Positions 10,076-20,830 are shown, counted from the stretch's first letter. The stretch: 64,000 nt of DNA from Labedella gwakjiensis (GCF_003014675.1 NZ_PYAU01000001.1:3658001-3722000); one strand, 5' to 3'. Numbers and translations are program-made. Notes: a model not told the origin generated them from the letters alone.

Positions 10076-10468
10076 ATGAGCATCGAGGTCGCTTCCCTGG
10101 TCCTGCGGATCGTCCTGGCGATCGCGTTCGTCGCCATGGGCGTGCTCCACTTCGTGCCGTCGGCCGCGCGCGGCATGGCCGCGATCATCCCTCCGGCCCT
10201 CCGCGGTTCGGATCCGCGCACACCGAGACGGCTCGTCGCCCTCACGGGTGTATGCGAGATCGCGGGAGGGGTCGGTCTCCTCGTTCCCGGCGTGCACACC
10301 GTCGCCGGGATCCTGCTCGCCGTGTTCCTCGTCGCCGTCTTCCCCGCGAACGCCTTCGCCGCCCGCCACCCCGAACGCTTCGGCCGCCTCGCCATCCCCT
10401 TCTGGCCTCGACTGATCGGCCAGATCGTCCTCATCGGACTGTGCCTGACCGCCGCGGTTCCCGTCTGA
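10076..10468 (+). CDS. DoxX-like small membrane protein
   Basis: A 130-residue protein with four likely membrane helices: LVLRIVLAIAFVAMGVLHF, then segments around LVALTGVCEIAGGVGLLVPG, AGILLAVFLVAVFPANAF and LIGQIVLIGLCLTA. The layout and the GVLHF...PA..N pattern fit the DoxX/DUF4267-like group, sometimes linked to redox stress, but no function can be assigned. The ATG at 10076 was preferred over an upstream start because it opens directly into the first helix and lies behind a TAGGGT box. Confidence 0.75.
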   Translation: MSIEVASLVLRIVLAIAFVAMGVLHFVPSAARGMAAIIPPALRGSDPRTPRRLVALTGVCEIAGGVGLLVPGVHTVAGILLAVFLVAVFPANAFAARHPERFGRLAIPFWPRLIGQIVLIGLCLTAAVPV

Positions 10469-10501
10469 GCGACCCGTCACCCCCGCGGTCGAACGACGAG
10501 C

Positions 10502-10855
10502 TCAGACGAGCAGTGTGCCGATCCCGTAGATGGCGAGGAGATCGAGCGAGAGGGCTGACACCACGACCGTCACCGTCGCGTAGGCGATCGTGAGCGATAC
10601 GACACCGGTGCGTCGCCCGAACCAGAGCACTCCGAGGAACGCGGCCACCGGGAGGACGATGGCCAGGACGAGCACGGCCCACCCCACGCCCGACACCGAC
10701 GTGCTGAGTGCGCTCGCCGTGCCGGTGACGCCGAGGAGGTTGCCGACGGCCTCCCAGACGTCCCACGCGAGCAGCAGTCCGAAGACGACGGCGAGCACGA
10801 GACGGATCCATCGAGGAGCGACCCGTCGTTCCACGACGTCGGTCTCGCGCGCCAT
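10502..10855 (-). CDS. Hypothetical membrane protein
   Basis: I do not recognise this 117-residue protein. After a short charged start (ARETDVVERRVAPRW) it has three probable helices: LVLAVVFGLLLAWDVWEAV, VGWAVLVLAIVLPVAAFLGVLWF and LTIAYATVTVVVSALSL. Its ATG overlaps the TGA of the preceding gene (TGATG), and both encode small multi-helix proteins, so the two are probably co-expressed and may interact. No catalytic motif is visible. Confidence 0.7.
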   Translation of the reverse strand: MARETDVVERRVAPRWIRLVLAVVFGLLLAWDVWEAVGNLLGVTGTASALSTSVSGVGWAVLVLAIVLPVAAFLGVLWFGRRTGVVSLTIAYATVTVVVSALSLDLLAIYGIGTLLV

Positions 10856-11334
10856 CAGCGCATCCCCACGAGGAACGGCCACGGCACGAGGATCACTGCG
10901 CCGGCGACGAGGGCCGCGATCCGTTGCCAGCTCGGGCGTGACCGCGTGAACCAGAAGCTCGCGCCGAACCAGACGAGCGGCGCCGCGATCGCGAAGACGA
11001 GACCGAGGGAGAACATCGCCCCTCCGAGAACGTCGAGGGGCCGGTAGGCAGCCTGCAGAGCGCCGACCGAGAGGACCCAGCCGACCGCGTAGAGCAGGTG
11101 CACTCCCCCGAGAAGACCGAGGAGCACGAGGGCGACGGAACCGGTCTGGGCCGGCTCGGCGTGCACCGTCGCAACGTCCGCGGTGCCATCGGGTCCATCG
11201 GCGCGCACCTCTCGTTCGGCGGCCTCGGCCCGCTCGCCTCGGCGCGCCCTCGCCTGGCGTGCACCGACGGACGACGGGCGCACGGGCGCTTCGTCACCCG
11301 CCCAGCTCAAGGCCTCGTCGTCGTCCGTGCTCAT
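10855..11334 (-). CDS. Hypothetical membrane protein with charged N-terminus
   Basis: Unrecognised 159-residue protein. The first ~75 residues are hydrophilic, rich in R, E and A (MSTDDDEALSWAGDEAP...RQARARRGERAEAAEREV), followed by four likely helices starting with SVALVLLGLLGGVHLLYAVG. The architecture, a disordered cytoplasmic head and a compact membrane tail, is common among conserved actinobacterial proteins of unknown role. The frame is open upstream across the ilvC terminator, but the ATG at 11334 starts the plausible protein. Coupled to the next gene by a TGATG overlap. Confidence 0.7.
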   Translation of the reverse strand: MSTDDDEALSWAGDEAPVRPSSVGARQARARRGERAEAAEREVRADGPDGTADVATVHAEPAQTGSVALVLLGLLGGVHLLYAVGWVLSVGALQAAYRPLDVLGGAMFSLGLVFAIAAPLVWFGASFWFTRSRPSWQRIAALVAGAVILVPWPFLVGMR

Positions 11335-11358
11335 GTCCCCCACGATACCGCGACGAGC

Positions 11359-11388
11359 GAAGGCCGCCCGGTCGCCCGGACGGCCTTC
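11359..11388 (-). terminator. Hairpin after ilvC
   Basis: GAAGGCCG-c-CCGG / CCGG-a-CGGCCTTC, a 12-bp stem with one internal mismatch and a 4-base loop, 20 bases past the ilvC stop. There is no long T run, so termination strength is uncertain. Confidence 0.6.
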
Positions 11389-11407
11389 ACGATTCGATCG
11401 ACGAGGA

Positions 11408-12977
<1,570 letters not shown>

Positions 12978-12978
12978 C

Positions 12979-14787
12979 TCAGTCCTCCTCATCCCACGAC
13001 GGGGCGTGTTCGCGCGCGTACTGGACGTAGCTGTTGCTGACGCCCTGCGGGACCATCGGCCACACCATCGCGTCCGCGCTCACGACGAAGTCGATCACCA
13101 CAGGACGATCGTTCGTCTCGAGGGCGAGCTTGATCGCGGCGTCGACCTCCTCCTCCTTCGTGACGCGGATACCGAGGCAGCCGTACGCCTCGGCGAGCTT
13201 CACGAAGTCCGGCACCCGGACGGTGTCGTGGCCGGTGTTGAGGTCGGTGTTCGAGTAGCGGCCGTCGTAGAACAGCGTCTGCCACTGGCGCACCATGCCG
13301 AGCGAGGAGTTGTTGATGATCGCGACCTTGATCGGGATGTTGTTGATCGCGCAGGTCGCGAGCTCCTGATTCGTCATCTGGAAGCATCCGTCACCGTCGA
13401 TCGCCCACACGTCCCGGTCGGGCTGGGCCACCTTGGCGCCCATCGCTGCGGGTACGGAGTACCCCATGGTGCCGGCACCGCCGGAGTTGAGCCACGAGTT
13501 CGGACGTTCGTACTTGATGAACTGCGCAGCCCACATCTGGTGCTGTCCCACGCCGGAGGCGAAGACACCCTCCGGTCCGGTGATCTCGCCGATGCGCTGG
13601 ATGACGTACTGAGGGGCGAGGAGACCGTCCGTCGTGGGCGCGTAGCCGAGCGGGAACTCCTCACGGAGGCCGTTCAGGTAGGTCCACCACTCGGAGATAT
13701 CCGGCTCCGTCTCCTTCGCCGCGGCGTCGTACGCGGCGACGAGGTCGACGATGACGTCCTTCGCGTCGCCCACGATGGGGACGTCGGCGATGCGGATCTT
13801 CGAGATCTCGGCGGGGTCGACGTCGACGTGCACGACCTTCGCATTCGGCGCGAAGAGCTCGGCCTTCCCGGTGACCCGGTCGTCGAAGCGCGCGCCGAGA
13901 GCGACGATCAGATCGGCCTCCTGGAGGGCGAGCACCGCCGGAACGGTGCCGTGCATCCCGGGCATGCCGAGCTGCTGCTCGTGCGAATCGGGGAACGCTC
14001 CCCGCGCCATGAGAGTCGTGACGACGGGCGCTCCCGTGCGCTCCGCGAGCTCGAGCAGCTCGTCCGAGGCCTGCGCTCGGATGACACCGCCGCCCACGTA
14101 GAGCACGGGCTTCTTGGCCTCGACGAAGAGCTGGGCCGCGGCCTGCACCTGCTTGCCGTGAGCCTTCGTAACGGGGCGGTAGCCCGGCAGGTCGATCTTG
14201 GGCGGCCAGACGAAGGGTGCCGTGGCCTGTTGAGCGTCCTTGGTGATGTCGACGAGGACCGGACCCGGTCGCCCCGTCGAGGCGATGTGCGCCGCCGCAG
14301 CGATCGTCGCCGGGATCTCGCTCGCGTCCTTCACGAGGAAGGAGTGCTTCGTGATCGGCATCGTGATGCCGACGATGTCGGCCTCCTGGAAGGCATCGGT
14401 GCCCATGAGGGTCGAGAAGACCTGTCCGGTGATCGCGAGAAGCGGCACGGAGTCCATGTACGCGTCGGCGATCGCGGTGACGAGATTCGTCGCACCGGGC
14501 CCGGACGTCGCGATGCAGACGCCGAGCCTGTTGCTCGAGGAGGCGTATCCCTCCGCGGCATGGCCGGCGCCCTGCTCATGGCGCACGAGGATGTGGCGAA
14601 GATCTTTCGAGTCCATGAGCGGGTCGTAGACCGGGAGGATGGCCCCGCCGGGGAGGCCGAAGATGTCGTCGATGCCGAGCAGTTCGAGGGTCCGGACGAC
14701 GGCCGCGGCACCCGTGAGGATCTCCGACTGAGAGACGGCGGCCTGTGGTTTCCGCGGCAGCGGACTGGGGATGGGATCGGCAGACAT
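12979..14787 (-). CDS. ilvB: Acetolactate synthase, large (catalytic) subunit
   Basis: Thiamine-diphosphate and FAD enzyme that condenses two pyruvates to acetolactate, or pyruvate and 2-oxobutyrate. The 602-residue protein carries the catalytic glutamate in [16 protein letters not shown], the [16 protein letters not shown] segment, the central FAD-binding domain, and the ThDP motif [19 protein letters not shown]. The ATG at 14787 follows CAAGGAAACGCC. It lies 51 bases after ilvD, so ilvD-ilvB-ilvN-ilvC is probably one transcription unit. Compare the related poxB at 26.4 kb, which shares the fold but not the role. Confidence 0.97.
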   Translation of the reverse strand: MSADPIPSPLPRKPQAAVSQSEILTGAAAVVRTLELLGIDDIFGLPGGAILPVYDPLMDSKDLRHILVRHEQGAGHAAEGYASSSNRLGVCIATSGPGATNLVTAIADAYMDSVPLLAITGQVFSTLMGTDAFQEADIVGITMPITKHSFLVKDASEIPATIAAAAHIASTGRPGPVLVDITKDAQQATAPFVWPPKIDLPGYRPVTKAHGKQVQAAAQLFVEAKKPVLYVGGGVIRAQASDELLELAERTGAPVVTTLMARGAFPDSHEQQLGMPGMHGTVPAVLALQEADLIVALGARFDDRVTGKAELFAPNAKVVHVDVDPAEISKIRIADVPIVGDAKDVIVDLVAAYDAAAKETEPDISEWWTYLNGLREEFPLGYAPTTDGLLAPQYVIQRIGEITGPEGVFASGVGQHQMWAAQFIKYERPNSWLNSGGAGTMGYSVPAAMGAKVAQPDRDVWAIDGDGCFQMTNQELATCAINNIPIKVAIINNSSLGMVRQWQTLFYDGRYSNTDLNTGHDTVRVPDFVKLAEAYGCLGIRVTKEEEVDAAIKLALETNDRPVVIDFVVSADAMVWPMVPQGVSNSYVQYAREHAPSWDEED

Positions 14788-14838
14788 GGCGTTTCCTTGA
14801 CGATAGTGATCGATGATCCGGCGGAGGCCTCGTGCTCA

Positions 14839-16533
14839 CTACCCCGTGATCGCGCCCTCCGCTGCGGAGTGCACGAGCTTGGAGTACTTCGCGAGGACAC
14901 CGCGGGTGTAGCGGGGAGGAAGTGGGGCCCAGCCTTCTCGGCGGGCAGCCAGCTCAGCGTCGTCGACAAGTAGGTCGAGAGAGCGAGCAGCGATATCGAC
15001 CCGTATCAGATCACCATCGCGCACGAAGGCGATGGGACCTGCGTCCACCGCTTCGGGTGCTATGTGGCCGATGCACAGGCCGGTTGTGCCGCCTGAGAAT
15101 CGTCCGTCTGTCAATAGTAATACATCTTTGCCGAGCCCAGCGCCCTTGATGGCCGCCGTGATGGCGAGCATCTCGCGCATTCCCGGGCCTCCCTTCGGCC
15201 CCTCGTAGCGGATGACGACGACATCCCCCGCCGCGATCTTCCCCTCGGTGAGTGCGTCCATCGCGGCACGCTCCCGCTCGAAGACCCTGGCCGGACCCTC
15301 GAACACCTGCGCGTCGAAGCCGGCCGTCTTGACGACGGCGCCCTCGGGGGCGAACGATCCCCTGAGGATGGTGAGTCCGCCGGTGGCGTGGATCGGGTCG
15401 TCGAGCGTGCGCAGCACCTTGCCGTCGAGCGGCTCCGGCGCGATCTCTGCCAGGTTCTCAGCGACGGTCTTGCCGGTCACCGTGAGGCAGTCGCCGTGCA
15501 GCAGACCGGCGTCGAGGAGCGCCTTCATGACCACGGGGACTCCGCCGTGCCGATCGACGTCGTTCATGACGTACTTCCCGAACGGCTTCAGGTCGCCGAT
15601 GTGCGGGACCTTGTCGCCGATGCGGTTGAAGTCGTCGAGCGTGAGCTCGACCTCGGCCTCACGGGCGATCGCGAGAAGGTGCAGGACGACGTTCGTCGAT
15701 CCGCCGAAGGCCATGGCCACGGCGATCGCGTTCTCGAACGCCTCGCGCGTGAGGATCTGGCGCGCCGTGATGCCCTTCTTGAGCATGTTGACGACGGCCT
15801 CGCCCGAGCGGTGCGCGAAGTAGTCGCGACGGCGGTCGGCCGAGGGCGGCGACGCGGAACCGGGAAGGCTCATTCCGAGAGCCTCCGCGACGGAGGCCAT
15901 GGTGTTGGCGGTGTACATCCCGCCGCACGCGCCTTCGCCCGGCACGATCGCGCACTCGATGCGCTTGAGGTCCTCTTCGCTCATGTTCCCGGCCTTGCAC
16001 GCACCGACGGCCTCGAAGGAGTCGATGATCGTGACCTCCTTCTCGGTGCCGTCCGTGAGCTTGACCCATCCGGGAGCGACGGAACCCGCGTAGAGGAAGA
16101 CGGAGGCGAGGTCGAGACGGGCGGCGGCCATCAGCATGCCGGGCAACGACTTGTCGCAGCCTGCGAGCAGGACGGTTCCGTCGAGGCGCTCGGCCATCAC
16201 GACGGTCTCGACCGAGTCGGCGATGACCTCGCGGGACACGAGAGAGAAGTGCATGCCCTCATGCCCCATCGAGATCCCGTCGGAGACGGAGATGGTGCCG
16301 AACTGGAGCGGGTATCCCCCGCCGGAGTGCACGCCTTCCTTGGCGCCCTGAGCAAGACGGTCGAGCGAGAGGTTGCACGGCGTGATCTCGTTCCACGAGC
16401 TCGCGATACCGATCTGGGGCTTGTCCCAGTCCTCATCCCCCATGCCGACGGCACGGAGCATTCCCCGGCTCGTCGTCGCTTCGATCCCGTCGGTGACCGC
16501 GCGCGACCGCGGTTTCACATCGATGTCTGGCAT
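14839..16533 (-). CDS. ilvD: Dihydroxy-acid dehydratase
   Basis: Iron-sulfur enzyme that dehydrates the dihydroxy acids to 2-oxo acids, the step before IlvE. The 564-residue protein shows the cysteine motifs [17 protein letters not shown] and [15 protein letters not shown] and the C-terminal [13 protein letters not shown]. An odd point: the sense codons between about 14920 and 15125 (the C-terminal ~70 residues before the last stretch) include TTA, CTA, TTG, ATA, GTA and ACA, which are nearly absent from neighbouring genes. A TAGACT box lies 6 bases before the ATG, suggesting the ilv operon starts here. Confidence 0.96.
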   Translation of the reverse strand: MPDIDVKPRSRAVTDGIEATTSRGMLRAVGMGDEDWDKPQIGIASSWNEITPCNLSLDRLAQGAKEGVHSGGGYPLQFGTISVSDGISMGHEGMHFSLVSREVIADSVETVVMAERLDGTVLLAGCDKSLPGMLMAAARLDLASVFLYAGSVAPGWVKLTDGTEKEVTIIDSFEAVGACKAGNMSEEDLKRIECAIVPGEGACGGMYTANTMASVAEALGMSLPGSASPPSADRRRDYFAHRSGEAVVNMLKKGITARQILTREAFENAIAVAMAFGGSTNVVLHLLAIAREAEVELTLDDFNRIGDKVPHIGDLKPFGKYVMNDVDRHGGVPVVMKALLDAGLLHGDCLTVTGKTVAENLAEIAPEPLDGKVLRTLDDPIHATGGLTILRGSFAPEGAVVKTAGFDAQVFEGPARVFERERAAMDALTEGKIAAGDVVVIRYEGPKGGPGMREMLAITAAIKGAGLGKDVLLLTDGRFSGGTTGLCIGHIAPEAVDAGPIAFVRDGDLIRVDIAARSLDLLVDDAELAARREGWAPLPPRYTRGVLAKYSKLVHSAAEGAITG

Positions 16534-16539
16534 GTTACG

Positions 16540-16545
16540 AGTCTA
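16540..16545 (-). promoter_or_regulatory. Putative -10 box of ilvD operon
   Basis: TAGACT on the minus strand ends 6 bases before the ATG at 16533; leaderless pattern. Confidence 0.5.
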
Positions 16546-16577
16546 GAACGCGACGGATGCCCTCACGTCCACCGACG

Positions 16578-16595
16578 CGGCCTCCGTCGAGGCCG
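16578..16595 (-). terminator. Weak hairpin after otsB
   Basis: CGGCCTC / GAGGCCG with a 4-base loop, 10 bases past the otsB stop and before the ilvD promoter. Short and without a T run. Confidence 0.3.
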
Positions 16596-16605
16596 TCGAG
16601 GCCCG

Positions 16606-17394
16606 TCAGCGCGAGCGGACGTGCGTTGCGCGCAACTCGGCCAGACGGGTGAGGATCACGGCGACGTCCACGGGGGCCGGTACGCGGAAGGGAGCGAGAG
16701 TGTCCCCCGGGCCGACCTTCACACCGACGTCCCCGTCGTGGAGCGCACGGAACGCGTCCTCGTCGGTGAGGTCGTCGCCCGAGTAGTAGGTGGCCGTCGC
16801 CCCGACGTGAGCGCGGATCCTCTCGATCGCGTCGCCCTTGGTCGCCGCGAGCACCGAGAACTCCTCGACGTCCTTACCCGGCCGTGCCGTGACACCGGGG
16901 AGCTCAGCCAGGACGCGACGCCGGACGTCGTGCTGCGCGTCGAGGGCGACCTCGTCGTCCGCGTTCCGCAGGTGCAGGGCGTGTCCCGCCGGCTTCGACT
17001 CGACAGCCGTGCCGGGGTGACGGGAGGACACCTCGTGCAGGATCGCGCCGAGTCGCTCGACGTCGTCCAGCTCCTTCTCACTGAGGGAGAGCGGAGGGGC
17101 GCCCACCTCCATCCGGTACTCGCCGCCGTGGGACCCGGCGAGCAGGATGTGGTCACCGGCTCCGGAGACCTCCACGAGGGAATCGATCGCCCGTCCAGAG
17201 ACGAGGGCCACCGACGTGGAGTCGAGCGCTGAGAGAGCCTCGACGGCTTCGGCCGCCTCCGGCAGCGGGCCTGCGGCCTCCGGGTCGTCGACGTGGACGG
17301 AGATGTTGCCGTCGAAGTCGAGGGCGACGAGGAGCACGTCCGTCTCGGCGAGACGCTGGAGTGCGAGGTCGAGGGGTCGTTCGATGGCGCTCAC
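16606..17394 (-). CDS. otsB: Trehalose-6-phosphate phosphatase
   Basis: Removes phosphate from trehalose 6-phosphate made by the adjacent OtsA. HAD-superfamily protein of 262 residues: motif I is DFDGN (Asp26, Asp28), motif II VALVSGRAID, the lysine motif VESKPAGHALHL and motif IV YYSGDDLTDEDAF. Motif I has Asn30 where the family nearly always has Thr (DxDGT); the two catalytic aspartates are intact, so activity is still expected. The GTG start at 17394 overlaps the otsA stop (GTGA), showing translational coupling; further upstream the frame lies within otsA. Confidence 0.93.
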   Translation of the reverse strand: MSAIERPLDLALQRLAETDVLLVALDFDGNISVHVDDPEAAGPLPEAAEAVEALSALDSTSVALVSGRAIDSLVEVSGAGDHILLAGSHGGEYRMEVGAPPLSLSEKELDDVERLGAILHEVSSRHPGTAVESKPAGHALHLRNADDEVALDAQHDVRRRVLAELPGVTARPGKDVEEFSVLAATKGDAIERIRAHVGATATYYSGDDLTDEDAFRALHDGDVGVKVGPGDTLAPFRVPAPVDVAVILTRLAELRATHVRSR

Positions 17395-18887
17395 GCGTTC
17401 GTCTCCTGGGGATCCGTCGTCTCGTGCTCCGGAGTGTCTGCCGCGGTGCCGGCGTGGGACGCGCGTCTCAGTTCCTCGAGGAATGTCGCAGACCACTTCG
17501 CGACGTCGTTCTCGATGACCTTGCGACGGAGCGCGCGCATACGCCGCTTCCGATCGCGCGGCTCCATCTCGACGGCCGTCACGATGGCCTCCTTGACACC
17601 CTGGATGTCATGCGGATTGATGAGCAGCGCCTGGCGGAGGTCGTCTGAGGCCCCGGCGAACTCGCTGAGGATGAGGACACCGTCCCCGTCGATCCTCGAC
17701 GCCACGTATTCCTTCGCCACCAGATTCATCCCATCGCGCAACGCCGTGACGAGCATGACGTCGGACGCGAGGTAGAGGGCGACCATCTCCTCCCGCGGAT
17801 ATCCGTGGTGGAGGTAGTGCACCGGCGCGGACCCGATGGATCCGTAGTCGCCGTTGATGCGTCCGACGGTCATCTCGATCTCGTCGCGCAACTCCATGTA
17901 CGCGGCGACACGTTCTCGGGATGGGCTCGCGACCTGGATGAGTGTGGTCTCCGATGCGTCGAGCCGGCCGTCCTGGAGCAGTTCGGCGTATGCCTTCAGG
18001 CGGTGCCGGATGCCCTTCGTATAGTCGAGCCGGTCGACGCCGAAGAGGATCGTCTTCGGGTTGCCGAGGTCCTCGCGGATCTGCCGAGCACGTTCCACGA
18101 CATCCGGGCGGGCCGCGAGATCGGCGAAGGACGCGGAATCGATCGAGATCGGGAACGCCCGGGCCACGACGGTGCGGGAGTGCCTCGAACGCCTCTCCGC
18201 GCCGTCCTCAAGCGGGACGCGGATGGACGACCCGCGCGTCTCGTACCCGAAGAGCCGACGCACGGCACGAGCGAAGTTGCCGGCGTCCGCAGTGCGCTGG
18301 AACCCGATGACGTCGGCTCCGAGGAGTCCTGTGAGGATCTGGCGACGCCACGGGAGCTGCGAGTACAGGCCGTACGCCGGGAACGGGATGTGGTTGAAGA
18401 AGCCGATCGTGAGATCGGGACGCTTCTCCCGCAGCATCCCGGGAACGAGCTGCAGCTGGTAGTCGTGGACCCACACGATGGCGCCGTGCGACGCGAGCGA
18501 CGCTGCACGATCGGCGAACCGGCGGTTGACGGAGACATAGGAGTCCCACCACTCGCGGTGGTAGCTCGGCTGAGCGATCACGTCGTGATAGAGAGGCCAC
18601 AGAGTGTCGTTCGAGAAGCCCTCGTAGTAGCGCTCCACCTCGGTCTGATCGAGGGAGACGGGCACCATCGTGATGCCGTCGTGCTCGAAGGGGTCGACGT
18701 GGGTGTCCGCGGCCCCTGGCCAGCCGATCCATGCGCCGTCAGCTGAACGCATCACCGGCTCGAGCGCCGTCACGAGACCGCCTGGCGAGAGCTTCCATCC
18801 CTTCGTCCCGTCGGCCTCTGTGACGCTGTCGACGGGGAGCCTGTTCGCGACGACGACGAAGTCGTAGCTCTCGTCCTCGAGCTCCAC
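17391..18887 (-). CDS. otsA: Trehalose-6-phosphate synthase
   Basis: GT20 glycosyltransferase joining glucose from a nucleotide sugar to glucose 6-phosphate; with OtsB it makes the osmoprotectant trehalose. The 498 residues include VVVANRLPVD at the N-terminus, WIGWPGA, WVHDYQLQLVPGMLR, FFNHIPFPA, GVDRLDYTKGI and the C-terminal DGMNLVAKEYVA and LSEFAGAS. The start is uncertain. GTG 18887 has no ribosome site, while a clear GGAAGGGA lies just ahead of two in-frame ATC codons at 18924-18929, with no stop between; translation may begin there, adding 14 residues. Confidence 0.94.
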   Translation of the reverse strand: MELEDESYDFVVVANRLPVDSVTEADGTKGWKLSPGGLVTALEPVMRSADGAWIGWPGAADTHVDPFEHDGITMVPVSLDQTEVERYYEGFSNDTLWPLYHDVIAQPSYHREWWDSYVSVNRRFADRAASLASHGAIVWVHDYQLQLVPGMLREKRPDLTIGFFNHIPFPAYGLYSQLPWRRQILTGLLGADVIGFQRTADAGNFARAVRRLFGYETRGSSIRVPLEDGAERRSRHSRTVVARAFPISIDSASFADLAARPDVVERARQIREDLGNPKTILFGVDRLDYTKGIRHRLKAYAELLQDGRLDASETTLIQVASPSRERVAAYMELRDEIEMTVGRINGDYGSIGSAPVHYLHHGYPREEMVALYLASDVMLVTALRDGMNLVAKEYVASRIDGDGVLILSEFAGASDDLRQALLINPHDIQGVKEAIVTAVEMEPRDRKRRMRALRRKVIENDVAKWSATFLEELRRASHAGTAADTPEHETTDPQETNA

Positions 18888-19096
18888 GGCGTCGTCTCGG
18901 TCGTCGGTTGAAGTGTGGGTGGCGATGATGGTTCCCTTCCGCGCCGGACGGTATCCAGGCTATCAGCGCGCCCTCGACTGCCCCGAGCGGTGGTCTCCTG
19001 TGGTAGCGGCTTCCTAGCGGAGGCGCTCGTGGTGCGCAAACCCCGCGGTCGCCCCGGTCGATCCGCTAGCGTTGCGCTCGAGCGAAAGGACGCCCC

Positions 19097-19315
19097 ATGC
19101 GTAAATACATCATGAATTCAGCCATCATCGGCGCGGTGTTCGGAGGGTTCCAGACGCTGCAGGCGACCCGGAAGGGCCCGCGCGATTGGCGACTCGTCTT
19201 CATCTGGATCTCGTGGATCGCGACACTCGCCCTCGCGATCGGTTCGGTCGCCGACGAGGCGAACGATTCGCCCGCCGAGAAGAAGGCCAAGAAGCTCTCC
19301 GACGGCCGCAAGTAG
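19097..19315 (+). CDS. Small hypothetical membrane protein
   Basis: Unrecognised 72-residue protein. It has a short N-terminal hydrophobic stretch (MNSAIIGAVFGGFQTL), a clear helix (LVFIWISWIATLALAIGSVA) and a lysine-rich C-terminal tail (EKKAKKLSDGRK). GAAAGGA lies 8 bases before the ATG, which supports expression. It stands alone, divergent from otsA across a ~200-base region that shows no other gene. Confidence 0.65.
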   Translation: MRKYIMNSAIIGAVFGGFQTLQATRKGPRDWRLVFIWISWIATLALAIGSVADEANDSPAEKKAKKLSDGRK

Positions 19316-19396
19316 GCCTCATCGGCGTGTCAACGCCCGAAAGACCGTCCCCCGGGAGAAGATGACCGCAAGTCAGCTCTGAACGGGGGACGATCC

Positions 19397-19858
19397 ATGT
19401 TCGGTCGCCGTCGCCGCGCGAAAGTCTCCACGGACCGCCCGGCCACACCGAAGTCCACGAGCGCCTCCTCTCGAGGCGTCTCCTCCTCTGAGCCGTCGTC
19501 GCTCACACCGGATGACGTCTACGATCTCGTGAACCGACGCGTCGCAGACGCTCTCGGTCCCGACGGCCGCTATTCGCTCGTTCTCCGCAGCGCGGCCGAC
19601 ACCGACGCGATCTTCTCGCAGCTGGCGAGCCGGTCGCTGTCGCTCGCGATCACGCAGGCCATCGTCGGTGCCGGCGTCGTTCCGGTTGCATCCCACCTGC
19701 CGGGCGCCCACGAACGGACCGTCCTGTCACCGCGCGCCGAGCACACCGCTGTCGCGGTCTGGGCCGACCCGACCCGTCACGATCCCGACACCGTCGATCC
19801 CCGCATCGTGTCGCCGGAGCCGCACACCGTTCCGCTCCGGGTCGTCTCCGGCGCGTGA
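19397..19858 (+). CDS. Hypothetical protein
   Basis: A 153-residue soluble protein I do not recognise. The first ~35 residues are basic and serine/threonine rich (FGRRRRAKVSTDRPATPKST), probably disordered; the rest, from LTPDDVYDLVNRRVADAL, looks like a small globular domain. A GGGGGA ribosome site precedes the ATG. It is followed 31 bases later by a phosphoesterase gene on the same strand, so the two may be co-transcribed. Confidence 0.65.
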   Translation: MFGRRRRAKVSTDRPATPKSTSASSRGVSSSEPSSLTPDDVYDLVNRRVADALGPDGRYSLVLRSAADTDAIFSQLASRSLSLAITQAIVGAGVVPVASHLPGAHERTVLSPRAEHTAVAVWADPTRHDPDTVDPRIVSPEPHTVPLRVVSGA

Positions 19859-19889
19859 GCCGCGTCTCGTCCGCTCGGCCTGCGACGCC

Positions 19890-20396
19890 GTGAGCACCGC
19901 GGTCGTCCTCATCGCCGACACCCATCTGCCGAAGCGGGCGAAGGTCCTTCCCGATCCGCTGCTCCGCGCCGTCGACGAGGCCGACGTGGTGATCCACGCG
20001 GGCGACTGGGTCGACACCGCAACGCTCGACCTTCTCGAGCAGAGATCGTCGCGGCTGATCGGCGTCTATGGCAATAACGACCACGGCGAGCTCCGGCGGC
20101 GACTGCCCGAGGTCGCCACGGCGGAGATCGAGCGGATCCGCATCTCGGTCGTCCACGAGACGGGTGCGGCCACGGGGCGCGAACGACGCATGGACGAGGC
20201 CTTTCCCGACACGGATCTGCTCGTCTTCGGACACAGCCACATCCCGTGGGACACGACAGCACCCTCGGGACTGCGGCTCGTGAACCCGGGTTCGCCGACG
20301 GATCGGCGTCGGCAGCCCCACGCGACGTTCATGACGCTGACGATGGACGACGGCACCATCGGGCCGGTCGAACTGGTACGGCTTCCCCCGCGCTGA
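19890..20396 (+). CDS. Metallophosphoesterase, YfcE/MJ0936 type
   Basis: A 168-residue calcineurin-like phosphodiesterase; members hydrolyse phosphodiesters with two metal ions, the cellular substrate usually being unknown. Metal-binding motifs are visible in order: LIADTHLPK (DxH), VIHAGDWVD (GD), YGNNDHGE (GNxDH), and FGHSHIPW (GHSH), followed by VNPGSPTDRR, the typical closing motif of this subfamily. The frame is open far upstream through the previous gene; the GTG at 19890 starts directly before the first strand (STAVVLIADTH). Possible partner of the preceding hypothetical gene. Confidence 0.88.
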   Translation: MSTAVVLIADTHLPKRAKVLPDPLLRAVDEADVVIHAGDWVDTATLDLLEQRSSRLIGVYGNNDHGELRRRLPEVATAEIERIRISVVHETGAATGRERRMDEAFPDTDLLVFGHSHIPWDTTAPSGLRLVNPGSPTDRRRQPHATFMTLTMDDGTIGPVELVRLPPR

Positions 20397-20405
20397 GGCG
20401 GCGGA

Positions 20406-20768
20406 CTACGCGGGAACCGAATCCACGTAGGCGACGAAGCGGGATCCGACACCGTACGTCGCGTCCCGGTGCGCCCCATCCGGCACGACGGGCAGCTCGT
20501 CGGCATCGTGATCGTCGCAGGCGAGGAACGTCCACGACGGCCACCACTTCTTCGGCCGTTCCACCTCGGCGAAGCGGCAGACCACACAGCGCAGCTCGGC
20601 CCACACAGGCTTGCCCGTGCGGTTCAACCGCGATTGGACGAGCCACGCGGGCGGCTCTGCTTCGAGCGCGGCCAGCACGTCGGGGGCCACCTGCTTGGGG
20701 ATGCCGTGCTTCGCGGCCATCTCGAGCGGGATGTCGAGCTGGATGGCTGCGTCGCGGCGGGAGATCAC
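20406..20768 (-). CDS. Conserved hypothetical protein with Cys/His cluster
   Basis: A 120-residue protein I cannot name. The N-terminal part is helical (RRDAAIQLDIPLEMAAKHG) and resembles a degraded helix-turn-helix; the C-terminal half has CVVC and CDDHD separated by about 25 residues, which could hold a zinc ion. Start: GTG 20768, 6 bases after a TAGGCT box, implying a leaderless mRNA. It is convergent with the phosphoesterase gene, 9 bases away. Confidence 0.65.
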   Translation of the reverse strand: MISRRDAAIQLDIPLEMAAKHGIPKQVAPDVLAALEAEPPAWLVQSRLNRTGKPVWAELRCVVCRFAEVERPKKWWPSWTFLACDDHDADELPVVPDGAHRDATYGVGSRFVAYVDSVPA

Positions 20769-20774
20769 CGAGCA

Positions 20775-20780
20775 AGCCTA
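20775..20780 (-). promoter_or_regulatory. Putative -10 box of the Cys/His protein gene
   Basis: TAGGCT on the minus strand, 6 bases before the GTG at 20768. Confidence 0.5.
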
Positions 20781-20830
20781 GCCCGCATGCTGCTGCTTCC
20801 CGCCCCGGTCACCCCTCCCCGCAGACGAAA

